DNA of 64,000 nucleotides, taken from Gracilaria gracilis (Eukaryota > Rhodophyta > Florideophyceae > Gracilariales > Gracilariaceae). A program made the position numbers and the translations under genes. The DNA lies in contig JARGSG010000097.1 of assembly GCA_030374805.1 (NCBI GenBank), positions 62,001 to 126,000 on the forward strand, read 5' to 3'. The notes under the pieces were generated by a model. That model saw only the letters and a list, made by a program, of their open reading frames with translations. It made no database searches and was not told the origin of the DNA. Shown piece after piece: positions 22,858 to 33,694 of this stretch; positions within the stretch are counted from its first letter, which is position 1; each line of letters begins with the position of its first letter.

Positions 22858-24052
22858 ATCACCAGCGCGAAGCCCACGTTTGAAGTCCCCGTCTCCCGCT
22901 GCCATTCAAGTGCTGTTCGCAGCTGTTCCTACCGTCAAAGATGCTTTGGAGGAATCCATCATACTGCATGCCTTCGAAACGAAACCACAACTGGTAATGG
23001 ATGTTTTGAATCGTCTTCCGAACGCAGGATAGCATTTCGTTTGCCCTGCATTGGGCGCGAGCCGCGTTCCGCACAATAATAATCGCGTGTATATGGAGCA
23101 GAAGTCGGTATTACGGGCTTCGTTGGAAGCTGCTACGGAGCACATCTTTGTCGCTTTGATTGTGGTTACATACGTAAATCGCGCTGCTGTCGATGTGTTG
23201 AAAGCCATTGTGTTTACAATAGAAATAGCTTTGAAGAACCAGAGCTCCAGTTTTTTCCAAGTGCGCAGCGTGAACGGCGGACTGTGCAGGATACTTCAGT
23301 TAGGTTGCTGGTGAGGGACGCTTGTTTAGAACTTCCTTACGCCAGCTTTGTATGCAAGGAAGACACCAGTGCAGGGATTCACGCGATCGAACATCGCTTC
23401 CTTCAACATACTGGGGCACAACGAAAACCGCAAATGGCGACAACTCGTTCCCGTTAAGTTGCCGCTCTTTCTCGCAGCGCAAAACTGCGATGTAGATACG
23501 TCTCTGGCTCCAGGTAGAAACGTCCCACGCACACACGCAAACCTCCAAACCAACAACGGAGCACTCCACATTTTGGTGTTTCTCTGCCGCGGCGATTCAC
23601 GACCGTGCAAGCTCTTTAGTAATGTGCATGTGGTTAGAGAAGAGAGTACAAGCACGAATTCACAAACAAGCATTACATGTTTGAGTCTATTTAAAACTGT
23701 GAAGAAGACGCAAATATTGGCCGTTTCCTCTCGTAGATTTACATTGCCGTCTGGGAAGTATTGACTTTAATGGACTGCATTGCGACAGAGTGTGCTTCTC
23801 TTCCACTTGGGGGTGCCACGGATCAGAAGAAGAGGATTCGCATCTCGATAGTCACAGAGATCGTTCGTCTCAGCCACAGCCGCCGCCGCGACCACCGTCA
23901 CACCCGCCTGCTCCATCGCAACCTCCGCCTGCGTCGCAACATATTTATCACTAATTGCAAGTTAAGCTACTCTATGACGAACATCTATCGAGATAAGTGC
24001 GTGGTGGACTTGGCGTTGACGGTGGCACAGGATCGACGAAGTTTAATGTTGC
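22858..24052. other. Stretch without recognised gene
   Basis: Several overlapping frames exist (longest 23,348-23,764 plus, 138 codons), none with a familiar motif. I see no repeat or RNA gene. It lies downstream of the minus-strand recombinase-like gene. Confidence 0.35.
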
Positions 24053-25513
24053 TTAAATACCATTAAAGAAACGGGTAAGCTCTCGTGCAGTTGTTTCGTA
24101 GTCCACGGATCCCCTGTATCCCATGTTTCGCCTCGCCTGCCCAGTGGTTGTGTTGTAATGCCGTGCCATGACATCGAGAAACTGCCCTTCGGTTCGATGT
24201 CCCAACAACCTCTCCCGTCGGAAAGCATGCAAGAATGCTGCTAGTGAACTAAGACGCAATTCTCTGATCGAAAATGGCTTAAGATCTGAATTCATGCTAC
24301 GAAGAAACATACCAAGCTCGTAGTCAATCTTCCATGACTCCAACGGTCTGCCGTTCAGGTGGTTCAGTAGTAACGGCTTCTCGATTTCACTACTCCGCGT
24401 TGTTCGTTCTACAATTGGCAGTATAGTATAAGTGTGAAAGCGAAGGAAAGGAATACAAAACGTTGGGAGGATAACCAGAGGCAGGCCAACAAGCACAATT
24501 CTCTTCCCATGGAGTGTTGATAGTGACACAAACCCTGCTTTTTCAGCGCATTGGAGGTCGTGTTCAAATCGTTCTTCGCATATACGAATACGAGCCAACG
24601 CTTGTGGCGCCTGTCCAGCGCTGCAAAACACGAGAAGTGCTTTGAAAGCTGATGACCACGTGCTCAGCAACTTCTGGAAAACGGTTTCGCTCCCGTGCTT
24701 CTCCATTATTCTAGACAACGTATCGATTGCATAATGTACAGCTCGTACTATCGTTGCTAACGATATCTGTTGCGGAGATTGGCGGTCAATTTGTCGCGCT
24801 CTTCTTCGATTAACGCCAATGACGGTATTAAGGTAGTGCAACACTCGACGAAGGCTTGACCGCTCAGTTTCATTTCTCATGAACTCAGGAGCAACCTCAC
24901 ATATCGCTTTCAAGTGCCTTGATTTCCTTAGAACTACGAACGAAGAGCGACACTCTATCATAAAAACCGTGAAGCACTCCACCAGAGACATCTCACTAAC
25001 GCATCGAAAAAGAACATCCATCTGGCAAACGCTTTCCTTCGTACAAAAGGAACGCGCTATGGCGAGACGGAGAAACTGCGCAACTGTTGATGTGAGACGC
25101 CTGAAACCTTCGCGCCCAGCAACAACCGTCTCCATATCTCTCGCCCTGTAGTACACCAGGTATAACTTCTGCAGAGCGAGACAATTCTCTTTCGTAATCT
25201 ACAATGACTCGTATTTGAGCTTGTGCCTCCATGTTCTCGATGACGATAATAGCTTTGCATCGTCACTACACAAGAAGCCGGGTTTTTGTCTGGTCAGATA
25301 CTTCAGATACGTCCACCAATTCAAGCATACCATTCGGGATCCATCTAAAGGAACGCAGTCTTCCTTTCCGTTATCCACTCGGATCTTCCTACGCTTGAAT
25401 TCATTCGCGGGATGGACATGATCGCTGCTTAAACCTCTCTTGCGCCTGAGCCAAGGTTCTGCCAGGGGTTGGATGTCCCGATCCGAATGAAACGTTCTAT
25501 CTCTCGAAGGCAT
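24053..25513 (-). pseudogene. Tyrosine-recombinase-like gene, catalytic changes, one stop
   Basis: A single minus-strand frame of 487 codons from ATG at 25,513, broken only by a TAG at 25,201-25,199. The start MPSRDRTFHSDRDIQPLAEP is shared with the gene at 33,695. Then come ENCLALQKLYLVYYRARD, the helical box TVAQFLRLAIARSF (core-binding-like), CSAGQAPQALARI (box I), FSIRELRLSSLAAFL (box II) and NTTTGQARRNMGYRG (end box). Aligned to the gene at 31.4-32.8 kb, box I has Ala where that gene has Arg (GQAPQ against GQRPQ), and Met stands where it has Tyr (RRNM against RRTY). The catalytic reading frame is open but likely inactive as a recombinase. It may be decaying or kept as a DNA-binding protein. 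Tyrosine recombinases cut and rejoin DNA; Crypton-like transposons encode them. Confidence 0.6.
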
Positions 25514-25843
25514 GTGGCGGTTCAGAGATACTTCTCGATGAGGATGTAGTTGAGGTGGCTTAGCTGCCTAAGCGAGGTGCATTGCGTTAAAAAGCCCCAG
25601 AACTTCAGGGGTCCGCGCATATCAGCCCGTAGCGATAGCCTCGTAGCATTTATGGCAAGTGTCGCCGTTAGATAAATAGTATACTCAAAAGCATCATACA
25701 GTTCTCCAAAAGAGGCCCCACAGCGTGCGGGTTAGACGCTTGAGGCTCGGAAAGGGCACACTTGTAGATCGAGTTGCGTCATCGCCGTAACGTCCAAGTG
25801 AGCGAAGCTGCCGCGCGACGGGAAGTGCGCTACCAACTCTGAG
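25514..25843 (-). repeat. Upstream region, inverted-repeat arm A
   Basis: These 330 bases just upstream of the start at 25,513 match the region upstream of the start at 33,695 (33,370-33,694) in the opposite orientation, at about 94% identity by eye. Similarity continues about 37 codons into both genes. It ends outward near GCGCACTTCCCG. It probably contains the promoter of both genes, which is inference from position. Confidence 0.7.
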
Positions 25844-26101
25844 AGAGTCTAGCAGAGAGAGGGAAGGCGTGGATTTATTTCGGGGAGGGCATGGATTTAT
25901 TGGCGGGCTCCGTGACTCTTCTGCAAACGAGACTTTGACTTCGTGAAACTCAAAATTTTTGATCATCGACCTAAAATGGCTATAAATCGTCCATGAAACG
26001 TTCCAAAATTGAAACCTCATGGTGTCTCGATTCGGTCCAAATAGTGACCTTCGTGAGCTGAGTGGTTACGCCCACTTTGAACAACTCGGCTACGACATGA
26101 T

Positions 26102-26152
26102 GTCCACGTCCATGCCATCAGTCCACGCCATCAGTCCATGATGGACGTGGAC
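26102..26152. repeat. Hairpin upstream of recombinase-like gene A
   Basis: Arms GTCCACGTCCAT (26,102) and ATGGACGTGGAC (26,141) are perfect over 12 bases, 13 with the flanking T-A pair. The loop holds two direct repeats of CCATCAGTCCA. Confidence 0.65.
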
Positions 26153-26244
26153 AAATGCGTTGCAACCATACAGAAACCACGCAAGCCACTCGTATCTCTC
26201 GTAGATAGCTGCTTGCAATTGTTCTGAGAAGCAGAGCAGTGAAA

Positions 26245-28500
26245 TGACGAAAGAAATTGAGTTTGGCCGTCAGATTCAGGTTGAATACGATCAGACTGTC
26301 AGTCGTCTACACGACGCGCTGAATCACGATTCACTCCCCCAGCAATTCAAAATGTTGTGAGTGCCGTCGTCCTGAATGCTTCCCACAAAATTGAGTCAGA
26401 ACGTCGGAGTCAGGAGCTTGCTGGTGCGCTATTATCGCGACGCAAACCCTGGGAAGAAAATTCAAATCTGCAAGAGCAGCTTAAGCTAAATGTTGGAAAT
26501 CATGCTGGCATGGAAGCAATTATTTCTGAGCGAGAACAGGCAGTAGAAAAATGCTCGGACTACGAAAAGAGGTTGAACAAAATGTCGTCTAAGGTTCATG
26601 GCGTAGAACAAACAGTCAATGAGGCAAGCAAGCTCACAGAGGCTTTACAGAAGGCAAAGTGAATCGAAGAAGATTAGGAGCATAAAACCAATCTTTGTTG
26701 CTCAGGGTTTTGAGCTTCAATCTCGTTTTGCAGGCTCTACCACAGAGACATCTGCTCAACCACAAAGTGATGCGTCGGCATCAGAGACATCGACCACTAG
26801 AGTGCATGAGCATGAAGATGCGTTACGAGATGCAGTAGGAACTGTAGCTGCGACAAACCTTGAACTCATTGCTGCGCAGGGTTTGCTGGTCGAAATCTCT
26901 ACGGACAAATCTTCCATGCATGCTCAGCTTATGAAAGATCGTCATGCAATACATGATCTCAAGAGGCAGTATGAAGGCAACAAACATGGTGATGTGAAGA
27001 GTGCGACCGTTTCAGACATCTCGGAAGCGGATCATCTTTCAGCTTATGTTCCAGGAGTCACTTCTGCTGCTGATCCCGCACGCGAAATGTCACAACAGCT
27101 GTACTGTGCAAATGCAGATGCGGAGAATCTACAAAATGTTCTATCACCTTCTATGACAGAAGCAGACTCGGCTCTGGATTTGGTGATGGGTACCCATGAA
27201 TCTTTGAAGACTATTGTACATCGCTTGAAAGAATCTGTAAGCGCTTTTATTCATTCCCGATGTAGAGAAGAAACGTTCAGAAAACCTTATCGGCGCTAAG
27301 GCAAAAGACGATGGAAGAGGAAGAAGAGAAGTAGAAAGAAAGGAAAGAAACCGAAAAGGCGCTTAAGGAAGTTGTGCGCAGCAAAGAGGAAGCAATTCAG
27401 GGTTTGGAAGAGAAGATTCATAGTATGAAGAGCTTCTTTGAGAGCAAATCAGAATCTTTGGAGGCTCAGATTCAAGAAAGGAGAAATTGTTGGAGGAAGC
27501 GGAGTCAAAGCTGAAAAACGTTGAAAGGAGCTGGACAACTCGAGGAATCAGAACTTCGGCTAACTTTAAATCTACATACAACTAAGAATCAAGTGCAAGT
27601 GCTGCAGGAGGAGGAAAGGGTAGGGAAAATCAGGCTGGCCGAATTGCAGAGTGCTCTCAAGAACCTGGAAGCCAGCTTGGAAGCAACAAAGTCGGCGTTC
27701 CAACAGGAACGCTCTAGTTTGAGAGAGCAACGCGAGAGTTAGGCTAAAAAATATGAAGATGAACTAGATCGCTTGAGTGGCGAGGTGCAGGTTGCAGAAA
27801 GGAAGATGCAAGATTCAGAACAATGAAAGCAAGTCACGAGAAACGGGCAGCAGAAAAGCGGGATGTGGATCTACGTCTGGAGCTAGAATTTTCAGAGCTG
27901 GAGAGCGAGAAGAACTCCAACAGTCGTCATCCTTCCTTCTTGGAAGGATTGCTGAAGGAAGAACGTGAACAACGCGAACAAGAAGTTGCGTCTGTTTTTA
28001 CCGAAAGAACGAACTTATTCGAACTATAGAAAAGCGAAAAGCTCAACGAGAACTTCTTCAAACGAATTTGGAGCGTGTGAATGCCGAGCTGGACTCAACA
28101 AAGAACTCTCTCCGACAAGAAGAACAAGCGAAGAAAGAAGTTGACCATTATTTGTTACGATGCCCGTTGCGAACACATTCGAGGCGAATCAGCCTACCAC
28201 CCTTGCGTGAGCGACAGGGTGTAGTTGTTAGTGAAATCATCTCCAAGTAGCCAGAAAAGGTGTTGGCCTTCTTAGTGAGAGAGCGTTTCATTCAGAAACA
28301 CTCTGCATGTAGTTATCATTAAGATACTGTGCCTATAAAAAGAGAGAGAGAGAAGAGAGAATTTGCAAAGGAGAACCGATAGAACATGTCGCTGGTCACA
28401 TCGCTCCGTGCTCAGAGAGAAATGCTCGAGAGAGAAGTTCAACAAACCAGTGAGAAGCTGAGACGTACTCAGGCCAGTCTGAAAGAGGAGATAGAATGCA
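26245..28500 (+). pseudogene. Decayed coiled-coil protein gene
   Basis: Plus-strand pieces in changing frames carry typical coiled-coil sequence: KIESERRSQELAGALL, QAVEKCSDYEKRLNKM, EKALKEVVRSKEEAIQGLEE, AELQSALKNLEASLEATKSA, LRAQREMLEREVQQTSEKLR. The gene was long, with at least 600 residues implied, and now has several stops and frame changes. A LINE tail interrupts it at 28,140-28,370, after which coiled-coil sequence resumes. No head domain is readable, so kinesin, myosin, SMC and Golgi-type coiled-coil proteins cannot be told apart. It looks like a host-gene relic. Confidence 0.6.
28140..28370 (+). mobile_element. LINE 3' tail inserted in the coiled-coil gene
   Basis: Reads VDHYLLRCPLRTHSRR and continues to PEKVLAFLVRERF, the H-x-L-x-x-C end typical of LINE open reading frame 2. 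It then runs into a GA-rich tail (AGAGAGAGAGAGAAGAGAG) near 28,341. Coiled-coil reading resumes at about 28,385. This fits a short 5'-truncated LINE insertion. Confidence 0.55.
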
Positions 28501-29390
28501 AGGAAATTCTAGTGCGAACCGTGTCGCGCTCCCTCCTGTGGCGCGTTTTTGGTGAGTCGTTCAGCACCATCGCCGTTGTTGGGGTCTCTTTGTTTGGACG
28601 CCTGGAGCCAAATTGGTGCACGCCATGCGCGACGCTTGCCCCGCCCTGCACGCTGGTGAAGTGTGTTTTTACGTGCGTGCGCAAGCCGCGTTCGTGCCAC
28701 CTGCGCTCGTTTGAGCGCGCCGTTGTGGTTTTGTACCCTTGGTACCGCTTTGTTTTACTCTCATTGTTTGGTTGCCCTGTGCCGACCCGCTGTACCACCG
28801 CATTCGTGCAATCTGCTTTCTGTGTTTGTTAACTTTGCGTTGCCCTAACCCCCTCCTTTCGCCATAACGCACGGCTCCCGTCTGCAACCAAGGGCCGTGG
28901 TTTTTTACAGGGTTCTCTCGGAGGCTACGATGGAGTTGATGGACGCTGACCCGATTTCGAGCTGATTCTTTGGTACTAATGTCGCCGACGATATGAGGGT
29001 TGGTACAAGAGAATCTTGTCATGATCTTCTGATGGGACAACGTAGTACTAGCAAGAGCGCCTTGTCGTGGTGTGCCCCTCTGCCGATGACCTACACAGAG
29101 GGTGAATGAAGAGGTATAATCTGGGAGGAACAAGGGATAAAAGGCGATGATCATCGGTAGCGAAATGCTCTAACGCAACCGAGAATACCTTTGAGATCTA
29201 GCGCTTTGTTTAGACAACAACTACGTAGCTCAGTGATCGTAGCACGACCGAACATTTCAAGTTAGCAGCTATATTAGCATACGTAGATAAATTGCTGTAG
29301 GTATTGAAGGTTTACTATGAACCTCACGACCTACGAGAAATCAACGTACGATGCTCATAAAAAAGCGTTTTTGTGTTTTCAGGAGAGGCT
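28501..29390. other. Stretch without recognised gene
   Basis: The first 350 bases are GT-rich with a run (CAAGGGCCGTGGTTTTTTAC) near 28,883 that faintly resembles LTR 3' ends, but no partner repeat was found. The rest shows no family. Confidence 0.3.
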
Positions 29391-29464
29391 CACTGTCGTC
29401 GACTCTGTCGAACGTCTCTTATAATCGACACTGTCGTCGACACTGTCGAACGTCTCTTATCACG
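29391..29464. repeat. Tandem duplication, 38-base unit
   Basis: Two neighbouring copies of CACTGTCGTCGAC(T/A)CTG followed by TCGAACGTCTCTTAT. The unit itself contains the palindrome GTCGAC. Confidence 0.7.
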
Positions 29465-29975
29465 GTGATACACTTGATTGGAAAGGTAGAGAATAGGCAT
29501 TGCATCATTGTCGACGACATAGTGGAAACGGCCGGTGCTCTGAGCAAGCGGCAGATGCCTGGAAGGAGAAGTGAGCTAAGAGTGTATGAGCTTGCTGCAG
29601 GTAGTGCTGGTTTTGGGCCTGCTGTGGCGCATTCTTCTTCTTCTTCTTCTTTACTTTGGGTATCTTAAACTAATTCCTTCTAGATTATGTGAGCATTTGG
29701 GATCCGTAGGAGCCCTACGGGAAGCTCAAATGAGCAGCTCATCTCTGACACGGAGTTTAAGTTTTCCGTGACAGACCCGTATACAGATCGATTTCTCGAA
29801 CGCCCCCTTGGAAACAACTGCATAGCAGTCTCCACCTAAAAAAGGCGCGCGATGAGCAATGCCATATGTAAAGATATCAATATAGAGGAGCTATGGTCAA
29901 GGGAAGGCAACAGGTGCAACGACGTGGTCACGTCACGCACAAAATGCAGCCAAGAGACTCTTTTTTACAAGCAAA

Positions 29976-30137
29976 CTACTCTATTACTAAGGCTTTGAAC
30001 TTCTCGATGAGTTCTTCAATATCCTTTCCATCATCTTCTTCCACTTCAGTTTCCAACTTAACCTTCTTGGTGGGGAAGATGGGTACGTCCAGTAGAATCC
30101 AGATCTCCATGTCACGGAACGAACGCTTCTTCGACAT
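29976..30137 (-). CDS. Small acidic ORF, 53 residues
   Basis: A short minus-strand frame from ATG to TAG. It starts MSKKRSFRDMEIWILLDVPI and ends in an acidic helical stretch (EEDDGKDIEELIEKF). The basic start, hydrophobic middle and acidic end look protein-like rather than random, and codon third positions are varied. No family recognised. It could be a small host protein, a final exon or a relic of a longer gene. Confidence 0.35.
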   Translation of the reverse strand: MSKKRSFRDMEIWILLDVPIFPTKKVKLETEVEEDDGKDIEELIEKFKALVIE

Positions 30138-30279
30138 AGTGTTGGGTACTTCCAATAAGAGGATGGGCGGTTAAAGGTGGGAGAGTTAGGGAAGGAGTGC
30201 TAGAGAATAAGAGGAAAACCGAGGACGGACTTGCCACAGAACGGGAAGTACGCGGCAATGGATAAACGAACTCCACGCC

Positions 30280-30657
30280 TTGCCGCCGTCGCCATATTTC
30301 AAAATAAGGTATAAAACTACGCCAATCGAGGTATCAATGGTGCCGTCAGTAATTGGCGAGCTGATTCGTGGCGCTTTACGACGTGTTGCGGGAGGTGGCA
30401 CACGTCGCAGTGCGGCGGTGGCAAGGAGCGCGAATCGTTCGGCAACGCGCGCGCATACAACGTATGCGGCAGCGGCGGTGGTGGTGGCCATGGCATATGT
30501 GCGCGTGACGGCGGCGACGCGGCGGCGTTGGGTACGAGCGGCGAGATGGACACGTGCAAGGGGTGTTGATACAAGGGCGGCGCGTCCACGCCCTTGCGAA
30601 CGGGCGGCGGCGATGCGCGTCAAGATGTGGGCTGGAAGGGTGGTAACGTCTGCATGA
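30280..30657 (+). CDS. Arg/Ala-rich ORF, doubtful
   Basis: A 125-codon plus-strand frame in a GC-rich stretch. Its product is dominated by Ala and Arg (VIGELIRGALRRVAGGGTRR) and the opposite strand is open too, as expected from GCG-rich composition. It lies just before the DnaJ relic. It may be non-coding upstream sequence or another decayed host gene. Confidence 0.2.
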   Translation: MPPSPYFKIRYKTTPIEVSMVPSVIGELIRGALRRVAGGGTRRSAAVARSANRSATRAHTTYAAAAVVVAMAYVRVTAATRRRWVRAARWTRARGVDTRAARPRPCERAAAMRVKMWAGRVVTSA

Positions 30658-31042
30658 CGGCAGATACGCGCGAAGAAGGTAGTAAAACTATCCGCGCAGG
30701 GGCGTGACGAGGTTATGGCTTTCGTTTATTGCGCGATTGGAAAAGAAGCATTGCCCGTGCCACGTCGCGCCGGCCACACGTGGCCCACGGCGGTGGCATC
30801 AGTGGTGCGCAGTGCGCGTCGTGCCGCCGTCGTGGCCACTTCCCGTCGCGTCGGAGCCTGTCATGCCGCCTTTCAGAATGGCGCTGCTCTGCCACCCTGC
30901 CACCGTCCGCTGGTTCCGCGGGATTGACTGGGAGGCGATGCGTCTGCGCTCGCGCTCCCCGGTGGTGCTAAGCGCAAGTGGCGCCGACGACCTCTTCCCG
31001 TCGCGTCCCTTTGCGTTACCTTTGTTTGCATCCGCGCTCGCC

Positions 31043-31370
31043 ATGATGGCGTCGCCACTTTTGTGTCGCGCTGCCCTCGCGCTCTCTGCGTCGCCGCCGT
31101 TTGTGGCTCACGCATTTCGCAATGCGTCGGCTGGCGGGCTCCACCAGCTCTGCGCGCCGCGTGCCATTGCCGATTACTACGAGCTGCTGGGCGTGGCGCG
31201 CGACGACTCGTCCGCTGATGTCAAGAGGTGTACTACCGTTGGCAAAGGGCCATCATCTGAATATCTCCAACAGGGACCCGACACTTTTGCGCAGGCAAAC
31301 CACGACTAATAAATGGAAGCATGCTGAGGACGGTCCACCTCGCACTTATCTCGATAGATGTTCGTCATAG
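31043..31370 (+). pseudogene. Mitochondrial-type DnaJ (Hsp40) relic
   Basis: From ATG at 31,043 the frame gives a plausible mitochondrial targeting start (MMASPLLCRAALALSA, with Arg residues and no acidic ones) and then DYYELLGVARDDSSADVKR, a near-consensus J-domain helix I-II start. The rest of the J domain continues without a gap but in alternating frames: LAKGHHLNISNRDP (the HPD motif is degraded to HLN), GPDTFAQANHD, then NKWKHAEDGPPRTYLDRC. There are therefore at least three frame changes, and no zinc-finger or client domain follows. DnaJ proteins stimulate Hsp70; this copy cannot. It is a host-gene relic cut off before the minus-strand recombinase-like gene. Confidence 0.75.
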
Positions 31371-31377
31371 AGTAGCT

Positions 31378-32847
31378 TTACTTGTGAATTAGTGCCATCC
31401 CGTGGTCATCAGATTGCTCCGCCCCATTGGGCCTCCATTGCACCCCCAAAGTCGCAGACCAAAACGTCATCAGTTCGCAGGGATCATTCGCTTTTCTTTG
31501 GTCATAGGCAACGTAGGTTCGACGGAGCTGCTCCGGGGAGGTGTTCATTTGCTTCGATATCTTTTGTTGAAACTGATTTTCCGTAAGACCCGCGAAAACT
31601 CTCCTCTTGCGATACAAGTCCATCATCATGGTTGCGTAAGCGTTTCGCAAGTCCATGGGCGTCAGCATACCTAATGCAGGATCACATGAGCTCAGAAAAG
31701 CTCTGCAAAGTCTTGATATCGACTTTAGCTGAAGCTGCTTGCCCGTCGTTGGGTTCAGCAGGAGATATCTGCTCAGCTCAGCGTCCTGGATCATCGGTCT
31801 CACTACCAGAACGTGAAACAAAATGAATCGCAGTAACCGCGCAGGAAGAATGAGTTGAGGCAAATTTGCATCACGCTGGCGCTTCTCCCTCTCCGTCTGC
31901 AGTTCCACAAAACTGATTCTTGTCTTTGAATATTCTCATTGGGCAAGTTGTTGTCTGCGAGGCACTTGAAGTTGGGCAAAGACCTGTGGTCTTTGCCCAC
32001 CGGAGGTCAGCAAAAGAAGGCCTACGAAATTCCTGGACCAGCTCTTGACAAATCCAACACGTTTCTCACCTCTCAAATTCCTTCTGCTGTCTATCATAAA
32101 AGATAAAGCCCTTTCAGTTCTCTGCACTGACAAAGCAATGTCTTCAACAGCTAGAGCTCCGCCACTCCCTATCCTGCCCAAAAGCCCTTTCATCGATTGA
32201 GAGCGAGCTCGATGTGATCTTCTCGCCGCGCTTGCAATCGTCCGCAACATGACCAAGTTTACTTCAAGCTTCGCTCTCAGCCTCTCATCCTCAACAGTCA
32301 GGATCGCAACCCCGCAAACCCTCCCCAGCGACGTAGCCTTCGCTCTCAGTGTGCTCGGAGAGCTTCGTTTCCTAAATTAGTCTGTGAAGCGCACCACCAA
32401 ATCCTGTTCCGCAACACACCGGAACAACTCCTTTTCCCTCCAGACATGTTTACGTTCACAAAAACACCATACGATAGCCCAACGCAGAAACTGGGATACG
32501 GTGGTCATGGTTAGTTTCAGTTCCGCGATTTCACGCCGTTGAGCTCGCTCTCTCGGACGATAGTACATGAGGTAGACTGTTTTCATGTCCAGGCAATTTT
32601 CCATTGTGGCATTAACCCCTTCATACGCCAGTGCGTCTCGTTCATTTCCACCTTCGTCTCGTAGATAAGCATCGCCCCTCTTAAAAAAGTACGGATCTTT
32701 CGTTTCTAAGTCTTTCAGGTTTTTAAACCATCGCTCTCGAAAACCAGCCCTCTCTTCGTCATGTCCACCCGGTTCCATTCGTTCTATTCTTCTTCTCTTG
32801 GAATCTTGGCCTCCTTCTTCGCCCAACACCATAGATGCGGTAGTCAA
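31378..32847 (-). pseudogene. Tyrosine recombinase-like gene with most catalytic boxes, two stops
   Basis: One minus-strand frame of 490 codons from ATG at 32,847, interrupted by in-frame stops at 32,379-32,377 and 31,938-31,936 but with no frameshift. Boxes in order: ENCLDMKTVYLMYYRPRE, TVSQFLRWAIVWCF with LFRCVAEQDLVVRF (core-binding-like), LLTSGGQRPQVFAQL (Arg I), LLLNPTTGKQLQ (hairpin Lys candidate), LTPMDLRNAYATMM (box II, like P-H-D-L-R-H-T-F-A-T with Met for the first His), MNTSPEQLRRTYVAYD (candidate nucleophile Tyr). Tyrosine recombinases of this build are found in Crypton-type transposons. The usual LGH motif is replaced by MNTS. It is the best-conserved catalytic member of the three related genes in this window. 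Confidence 0.7.
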
Positions 32848-33189
32848 TGATACAGGATGGACAAATCAGATCAACAAATCTCGGAACAAGTGTGTTCGGA
32901 TATCTTAGGATCTATCCTTCGAGGGAGACGCTTTTATGCCGTTGTTGGAGGGACAGGGGTGCCTCCCACCTCCCTGGTGGGGAACTTCAGCGCAGAGCTC
33001 ATGTCATCAGAGGTTTGTCATCATCAGGCTGCAGGCCTCTAATGATGATGCAGGCTGATGGCGACCAGCGTTGGATTCCTGCAGCAAGTTGGCCCGGTAT
33101 TCGGCGGTATCCGAGTTCCCCGCGGGAACTCCATCGAAACGTCTCTTTGAGAGCCCAAATACTGCTTTCGGTAGCTCGAAAATTTTACA
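32848..33189. other. Gap upstream of the recombinase gene
   Basis: No gene recognised. It contains a small imperfect inverted repeat around 33,015-33,045 (TCATCAT paired with ATGATGA around AGGCTGCAGGCCT). Confidence 0.35.
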
Positions 33190-33321
33190 AAGAAAAAATC
33201 GTGCATTTACAATGGTACAGAAACGAGCCAATGGCATGATGAGAGAGAGCGATTCCGCTGCATATGCAGTGCCGGAACCCATCATGCCATTCGCACCATT
33301 GTAAATACGCGATTTTTTCTT
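33190..33321. repeat. 132-base imperfect palindrome
   Basis: Left arm starts AAGAAAAAATCGTGCATTTA, and the right arm reads AAGAAAAAATCGCGTATTTA in reverse complement. Both arms continue with CAATGGT and ATGGCATGATG, with a small gap in one arm. The centre is the perfect palindrome CTGCATATGCAG at 33,258-33,269. It ends about 50 bases before the repeat arm upstream of the gene at 33,695. Confidence 0.75.
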
Positions 33322-33369
33322 AGGCAGCCGTGTAACGGTACGGTACCGACGGTACCAAAGGTAGCCTGA

Positions 33370-33694
33370 GTGGGTTGCGGCGCACTTCCCGGTGCGGAGC
33401 GTCGCTCACTTGGACGTTACGACGATGACGCAACTCGATCTACAAGTGTGCCCTTTCCGAGCCTCAAGCGTCTATCCCGCACGCTGCGGGGCCTCTTTTG
33501 GAGGACTGTATGATGCTTTTGAGTATACTATTTATCTGACGGCGACACTTGTCGTAAACGCTACGAGGCTATCACTACGGGCTGATATGCGCGGGAAACC
33601 GGAAGTTCTGGGGCTTTTTAACGCAATGCGCCTCGCTTAGGCAGCTAAGCCACCTCAACTACATCCTCATCGAGAAGTATCTCTGAACCGCCGC
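33370..33694 (+). repeat. Upstream region, inverted-repeat arm B
   Basis: Counterpart of 25,514-25,843 in opposite orientation. The outer limit is near GCGCACTTCCCG. Most visible differences between the two arms are transitions. It lies directly before the ATG at 33,695 and likely holds that gene's promoter. Confidence 0.7.

Noticed and set aside
30280-30657. A confident host gene before the DnaJ relic
   Set aside because: Ala/Arg-rich translation with the opposite strand also open; this is better explained by GC-rich composition, so it is listed only at low confidence.
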